DNA of 34,580 bases from Comamonadaceae bacterium (GTDB lineage: Bacteria; Pseudomonadota; Gammaproteobacteria; Burkholderiales; Burkholderiaceae_C): contig CANFMY010000008.1 in assembly GCA_947448375.1 (NCBI GenBank), positions 1 to 34,580 on the forward strand, given 5' to 3'. Of the stretch, positions 33,201-34,580 are shown one piece after another. Position numbers and translations under genes: made by a program. The notes beneath the pieces were generated by a model. It made no database searches. It saw nothing but the letters and a program-made list of their open reading frames with translations, and was not told where the DNA came from. The first letter of the stretch is position 1. The number at the start of each line of letters is the position of its first letter.

Positions 33201-34580
33201 GTCCCGTCGGCGTAGCGGGTCAACGTGTAGGTGAGCACCACGTCCACCCCCGCCGTGCCTTCCAGCCCCGTCACATTGATGCTCACATCGCTGGAAATTT
33301 TTCTGCCCGCCGAGGTATCGTTGCGCAGCGCGACCGAGATGGGATCCGCGCGGGCGTCCAGCAGAAAGCTCATCGACGACTCGGGGCTGATGTTGCCCGC
33401 CACATCGACTTGTCGGCGAGTGACGGAGTAGAGCCCTTCCGTGAGCTGGGCGACCGCTTGCAACACCTCGCCGGGCTGTCCATTGGCCAGGGTTTTCCAT
33501 TGAGTCAACGCGGTGCCGCTCAGCCCGTTGGCAGCACCCATGGCGTCGAGGTAGTTGTCGTACCAGACCACGGACGGACTGCCGGCGCTGGAACTGCCCG
33601 AGCGCTGCACGGTGTATTGCAGTTGTGCTTTGTTTTCCAGGGTCGGCGTGGGATCTTTCAGGAGGAAATTGCTGGTGATGTTGTCCGTTGCGTTGAGCGG
33701 CAGTCCATTGGTGGTGTTGACCAACAGCGTGGGCTTGGTCAAGGCCAGGGGCGCGACCGTATCCAGCACAAAATTGACGGTTCCGTTGCCAACGCCCAGC
33801 GCAGCGGATGGAGTGGGATTGTTGAAGTTGCCGGCTTTATCCACAAATCGAGCGGTGATGCTGTACTTTCCATCCAGCGTCACGGTGGGGGTCAGATTCG
33901 AACCTGCATCGCTATAGGCCTGAATGATTTTTCCGTCCTTGTAGACCTGGTATTGCAACTGGACCGTGCTGGCGTCGTAGGGGATGGAATTCAGCGCGGG
34001 GTTTCGCGTTGTGTACTGTCCATTGCTGGTGTCCTCGACCAAACTCATCTGCGACGACGTCGGCAGGTCTGGCTTGGAGGTGTCCAGCTCATAGTTCAAT
34101 ACCGACGTCTGCGACACGGACAACCCACCCGTGGTGTTGTCGAAGCTGGCCCACAAACTCCAGACTTTGTTTGGCAGATTCGCCCCCCCCAGGGAATTCG
34201 TGGTGATGTCGGCAAATCCGCGATCCAGATCCTGCTGCGTCAGTTGATACCCGGCAACATCGGTGGTGACGGTGCTACCCGTCATCTTTCCTTTGACGGT
34301 GATGCTGTTGCCCACCTGGAAGGCACCCTCGGGCAACAGCATGCGCAAGGTCGGCGTTCTGTTGCTGCTGTACCCATCGGTGCTGGACCACCCGGTGTCA
34401 TTGGCGGGATCGCCCACTGCCTGCGGTGCAATGCTCAGCACCGGCAATGCAATCGACAGGTGTTGCTCCATTGCCAGTCGAACAACCGGCGAGTCGCTGA
34501 TGGTTTCCAGCCGAACGCTCAGGGTGTGGTCACCATTGCCCAATGCATTCTGGGGGATGTACTGCCAGGTCAACGGCCCG
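23813..34580 (-). CDS. Giant secreted Ig-like repeat adhesin with RTX / type I secretion C-terminus (5' end outside window)
   Basis: One frame is open from the window edge to a TAA at 23813, encoding at least 3,588 residues. The listed TTG start at 34573 is only the first possible start, and the frame continues past the edge. Most of the protein is a chain of roughly 90-120 residue bacterial Ig-like repeats marked by DAAGNASA / VDTVAP / LDTTAP junctions, as in large LapA/BapA/SiiE-type adhesins. Three longer modules of another type and one region without Ig-like repeats interrupt the chain. The last ~130 residues have RTX-like GTAGNDKINAGQGNN and a type I secretion target domain. Only a few Cys are present, as expected for a secreted repeat protein. 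Its likely role is surface attachment or biofilm formation. No exporter genes are in the window. Confidence 0.9.
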   Translation of the reverse strand, partial: GPLTWQYIPQNALGNGDHTLSVRLETISDSPVVRLAMEQHLSIALPVLSIAPQAVGDPANDTGWSSTDGYSSNRTPTLRMLLPEGAFQVGNSITVKGKMTGSTVTTDVAGYQLTQQDLDRGFADITTNSLGGANLPNKVWSLWASFDNTTGGLSVSQTSVLNYELDTSKPDLPTSSQMSLVEDTSNGQYTTRNPALNSIPYDASTVQLQYQVYKDGKIIQAYSDAGSNLTPTVTLDGKYSITARFVDKAGNFNNPTPSAALGVGNGTVNFVLDTVAPLALTKPTLLVNTTNGLPLNATDNITSNFLLKDPTPTLENKAQLQYTVQRSGSSSAGSPSVVWYDNYLDAMGAANGLSGTALTQWKTLANGQPGEVLQAVAQLTEGLYSVTRRQVDVAGNISPESSMSFLLDARADPISVALRNDTSAGRKISSDVSINVTGLEGTAGVDVVLTYTLTRYADGTRKSDGTRDANKRVGTSVVTTVTASNPYSPPTTEGYYTLEVKETNRAGLISTATLDFQIDTTPPGPPGVMSLDANSNTSRQAFAGDTVGTADTISQSTSPTLRVALPTASNPTRPGDYLQLFLNGDLIQPWGNVTLSDADIAAGVVSVGLNPLPIQADGTPVDGPYSFRARIVDAAGNASAWSAPFTYTLDTVALTPILQPLQLNGLPANFINHQSSVTFSGSGEPQSRLTLTWTSTDDQGNPVVKTFGADVGATGAWALTVNAADFPPDTARLAYTSTVSVSQIDAAGNASTLSSPLYLALNTAQQSITATITAITDNNTSSVASGVALPASYYAVNPGGVTLGQGQTTDEHRPLLSGALSAALPAAQNADGSDQTVVRVYDGTTYLGNATVVGNAWTYQVASALTDGIHSFSVEVYDPLTLQPGTRSGVYAIRSNVLTLDPHDLNAGPQSTWVITDDSTPTLQGTLKAALAPGEVLAVYDRQADGRYTLLGMADTGPSPSNPADLVWTFDMPRAMFGEHTYRVQIEARTAVSNGLSLPTALLAIDQAVRYDFNSITLDPLSDTGRSDSDNLSRESNLTVLVHLSASTRVDDQVVLSVTGRVQQTYVITPADKAAGVIRLSLPNLNGFSNVEDNTGDGTFVITATVGGSPVVSSIDYQLDTTAPTYTPAVRIKNTTGGDATLGTDARYTADKTLESSTIKPLNDRSVYEQVQVVSTSTNQVVSDWISLSDFNSTLQLADGDYTLHTRMVDDAGNIGATTGDDVLLRLDTHAAQVTIFKPQVSAASTLLLQQDGLLNQAEVDGVVQFVLVFTEKVKGLTLQNLQLAVDGSAGNPPTLSDLTALNPDANGYATDWRVNVTSLSHLAQGSTVQLHVINGQNVVDQAGNHEDTLALSTAALTVDRQAGISVTSIATLAAIAPRSLLTSGATTVTINGTALADGVRISGSTTGVEPGQPITVSLMGANSVVPPQPTTTFSAVQVQADGSWAIDLTREALQAALQDRTDYTVVVEVHDSAGNRASANPLTLLSRLSASIDVVKVVANNREASGLDGTVLNFDPSPTSSDSYINAADKTVGTRNTGDPSTTGFTVSGTSTIGAGRVVTVQLVKAGSTSLTGTGGVVNSSGEWSVVFSRGMVGDLTDGTWQLVAQGSDADGNDAALSAGSSARFTVDTLASLGLDAVGDADRHVNLTQTGATLALSGTLAHIDAGNSLTLSLRDRNATNTNQVIWSEVIPAQDLQTDSNGHWQYALALSAWDALTFAHAAGASLSDVASLSLTASTTDGAGNKAADIAFFELDRTPPAAPVAGSALRQIAGGTLEVGSTTHLNSTTTLQDSALGVFMAPNAQTPSAGDIAGITVVATQAHAATDQWRLGGLLHPLNLPLTAISLSIGTGASAVAVICSFDTASQQLLIKPNSGTFAPTQVQTVLSSLAWVNTTPDSTLDQSDRVFTVRYTDAFGNVSADTPITFRVDTRAPLTLSDITVTSAVTGTATDGTVVDNTLNGTNTALKFVATIGAGEATGGYAEFYVGNALVGTSSPIAAAESSITYTTQDSNGITSTPAALQGKVAAGGAVSVKLYDKAGNVLSGTGPTLTRDVAAPTITKISSSSADGSYKAGATIALSLLTDEDIAGDGSTLDVTLATGSAAPAGVPDRVITLTRDVVNHQRFTGSYTVQPGDNTIDLNVIHVAVSSVMGAVLPQDAAGNALNLSIASLGAENTLSGSHGIVIDTTSPAAIDLVSGGVVNITQSQYVSAARAGIDTDVMGAVDRVSDHDVSTITLAMLGADGLNDVLIFGGVSLPLNTTARSGTVSAGGVLANWAYSAAGVLTFTLPGGGTWNPADIQALESSIKFKTYQTAQMGVRTFTLTHGDQADNTSQASTQSLIVDMVAPQAPDLDALSGGIQRVGTTYYGLADVERNKVIAPKADASQGDIAQIVITVGGVVSNADQWVMGNVTQSLNPNSSVSGTDLSINGVTGVDWTYSTEKVLTLTRNGGGTWTAAQVRAIERGLSFNTTAGAPTGARTFTVQNIDAAGNASAASMQTLVNDLTAPTVNAVTITGVTPAGAPKSILGVGDQVRVELTLSEGVVVDTSLGIPSYRVVLDTGGTVSATYVSGSGTNTLVFSYTVAPTNSDSSGGIVPAASPVNLNGATVLDLAGNACSLASLPPPAVNTLRVDTAAPASVSSMTVLDTNMPASTNGTVKALNSSLFQLMSARGVHYGFNNTSAVTISYRQDDGSSLTFSFTDSTTYTSLGGIKSAASTAFTNSTLGQAGLFDFSIDGASGNGFSSNSSSSPASSGDGVTRMMWMYLQAKPGKVVDASKLTFSNSFYYWLPSTASANNPGATAVTYDTAVGWGSNTPAVPGNASVNTGQGMSTIQLAVGGHINSGSTSTNGWLYQYQGLTRSTPTSEPVVDTVADNRLVFDFSAAGGMAKSTVLSTVTAGEGRLTAADALTVLNLWRSKFTPVSGALPTFVELFGAATTYNVSAQEITSTGGEGYMVSYQYLAGSSSLVGKVIIDLGATSTKSKWLGGKFTFGSGSTATVLKLPTAWANDGGAQINAVPTFDITLPAGVEEGSVITLYDGTTSSGTIIGTKFLTANEVTRGFASLAVSPDTPFANTSSGVVVHSLSAKVTDNAGNVSTNDSFYNYAFQDSSGPQVRAVKVWGATAAGTAKTSPLVAGDQLMVTLVWDETPVVTGVPTYSLNINGVTQTATYHSTSGKDMLLSYTVGVTDSSVGVTATTTALTLTNGATIQDASGNAASLTTPVVAAIDSPVILANSRGELIAERAQALATGESQPAFALSYDGSRAQVGDRLVLMENGVCVGSRVLTSSDVGAGSYTRNVNTDSSLVSGTHAITFQYLDNTGAGTPYTVNGSPVTEYVSVGAHPSAPVLTLDAIRLNNEGGQAGRTVSDGSTYQSTSDPDLVFGGTVDQDATVTVYATSNTTGAVQTVGTQSVLANGTFTISEVAFSLTPGVYQFKVVAQNTAGQVASVSTGSVGVFATSTGGDTIVGTAGNDKINAGQGNNTVSTGSGLDLVYLGGYGALASNTGPSSTTITDFKWGQDKIDLTGVFTPGTVNTSNFMQFVSQSVSNGDTTLTIDSNGLAVAGGTTHTVILKNLAQLPLDSTVFNYAVL
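25540..26590 (-). other. Non-Ig island inside the adhesin
   Basis: About residues 2660-3010 do not follow the Ig-like repeat pattern. The segment holds GVHYGFNNTSAVTISYRQDDGSSLTFSF, the Ser/Asn-rich NGFSSNSSSSPASSGDG, aromatic-rich MMWMYLQAKPGKVVDASKLTFSNSFYYWLPS, and GEGRLTAADALTVLNLWRSKF…FVELFGAATTYNVSAQE. It may be a folded functional (ligand-binding) domain. DNA here is less GC-rich: 29 of 60 in a hand count of 26221-26280. I do not recognise a family. Confidence 0.5.
27060..27915 (-). repeat. Two tandem ~125-residue modules of a second repeat type
   Basis: Two neighbouring coding repeats (about 27540-27915 and 27060-27440) share the pattern: STITLxM / AQIVITVGG, then L…G, W(A/T)YS…VLTLT…GGGTW.(P/A)A(D/Q)…(A/R).E..(I/L).F.T, RTFT, D.A.N.S, V.D..AP. 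A third, more divergent copy lies at about 28785-29185 (GDIAGITVV…LLIKPNSGTFAPTQVQTVLSSLAWVNTT…RVFTVRYTDAFGNVS). They resemble cadherin-like modules of RTX adhesins more than the surrounding Ig-like repeats. Confidence 0.6.

Noticed and set aside
23813-34580. A CRISPR or satellite-type DNA repeat array
   Set aside because: The repetitiveness is at the protein level of Ig-like domains. I see no short identical direct repeats with regular spacers.

Overview
The window looks like chromosomal DNA of a betaproteobacterium, most likely order Burkholderiales and family Comamonadaceae or a close relative. The grounds are high G+C, several Bug-type periplasmic solute receptors, and the conserved gene neighbourhood mrcA / cyaY / lptM-lysA / msrPQ / cytochrome c4 / engB. 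No insertion sequence, prophage, CRISPR array or integrase is visible.

Region 1 (1-7910) is a compact core block. It starts with an unassigned partial minus-strand ORF. Then come mrcA (PBP1A), the convergent frataxin gene cyaY, an lptM-lysA pair overlapping by 4 nt, the methionine-sulfoxide repair pair msrP-msrQ on the minus strand, a di-haem cytochrome c4 with a clear terminator, and the GTPase gene engB. Convergent gene ends overlap by a few bases at mrcA/cyaY and lysA/msrQ.

Region 2 (7911-13440) holds accessory and poorly characterised genes: a nitroreductase, a small Cys-containing lipoprotein, tRNA-Pro(CGG) with promoter and likely terminator, a DUF2798-like small membrane protein, a GST-like protein, a TSUP permease, and a translationally coupled pair made of a Cys-cluster (YkgJ-like) protein and a protein resembling the GNAT/arginyltransferase C-terminal fold. 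A free-standing SET-domain protein converges on that pair.

Region 3 (13496-20309) looks like a small catabolic or uptake island. It contains a probably exported MetX-like alpha/beta hydrolase, a Bug receptor followed by a TauD/TfdA dioxygenase on the plus strand, and an iorA-iorB-bug unit on the minus strand. That last unit encodes a two-subunit molybdenum hydroxylase plus a second Bug receptor and has a recognisable promoter. No TctA/TctB membrane partners are present.

Region 4 (20507-23798) carries two LpxL/HtrB-type acyltransferase genes divergent from metK. metK has a leader of about 150 nt with four hairpins, two of them mutually exclusive, and a segment complementary to its own Shine-Dalgarno region. 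This is the strongest regulatory-RNA candidate in the window.

Region 5 (23813-34580) is one open reading frame on the minus strand, running off the window edge and encoding the last ~3,590 residues of a giant secreted adhesin. It consists of many Ig-like repeats, three copies of a second module type, a ~340-residue island without Ig-like repeats, and a C-terminal RTX/type I secretion signal. Its type I exporter is not in the window.
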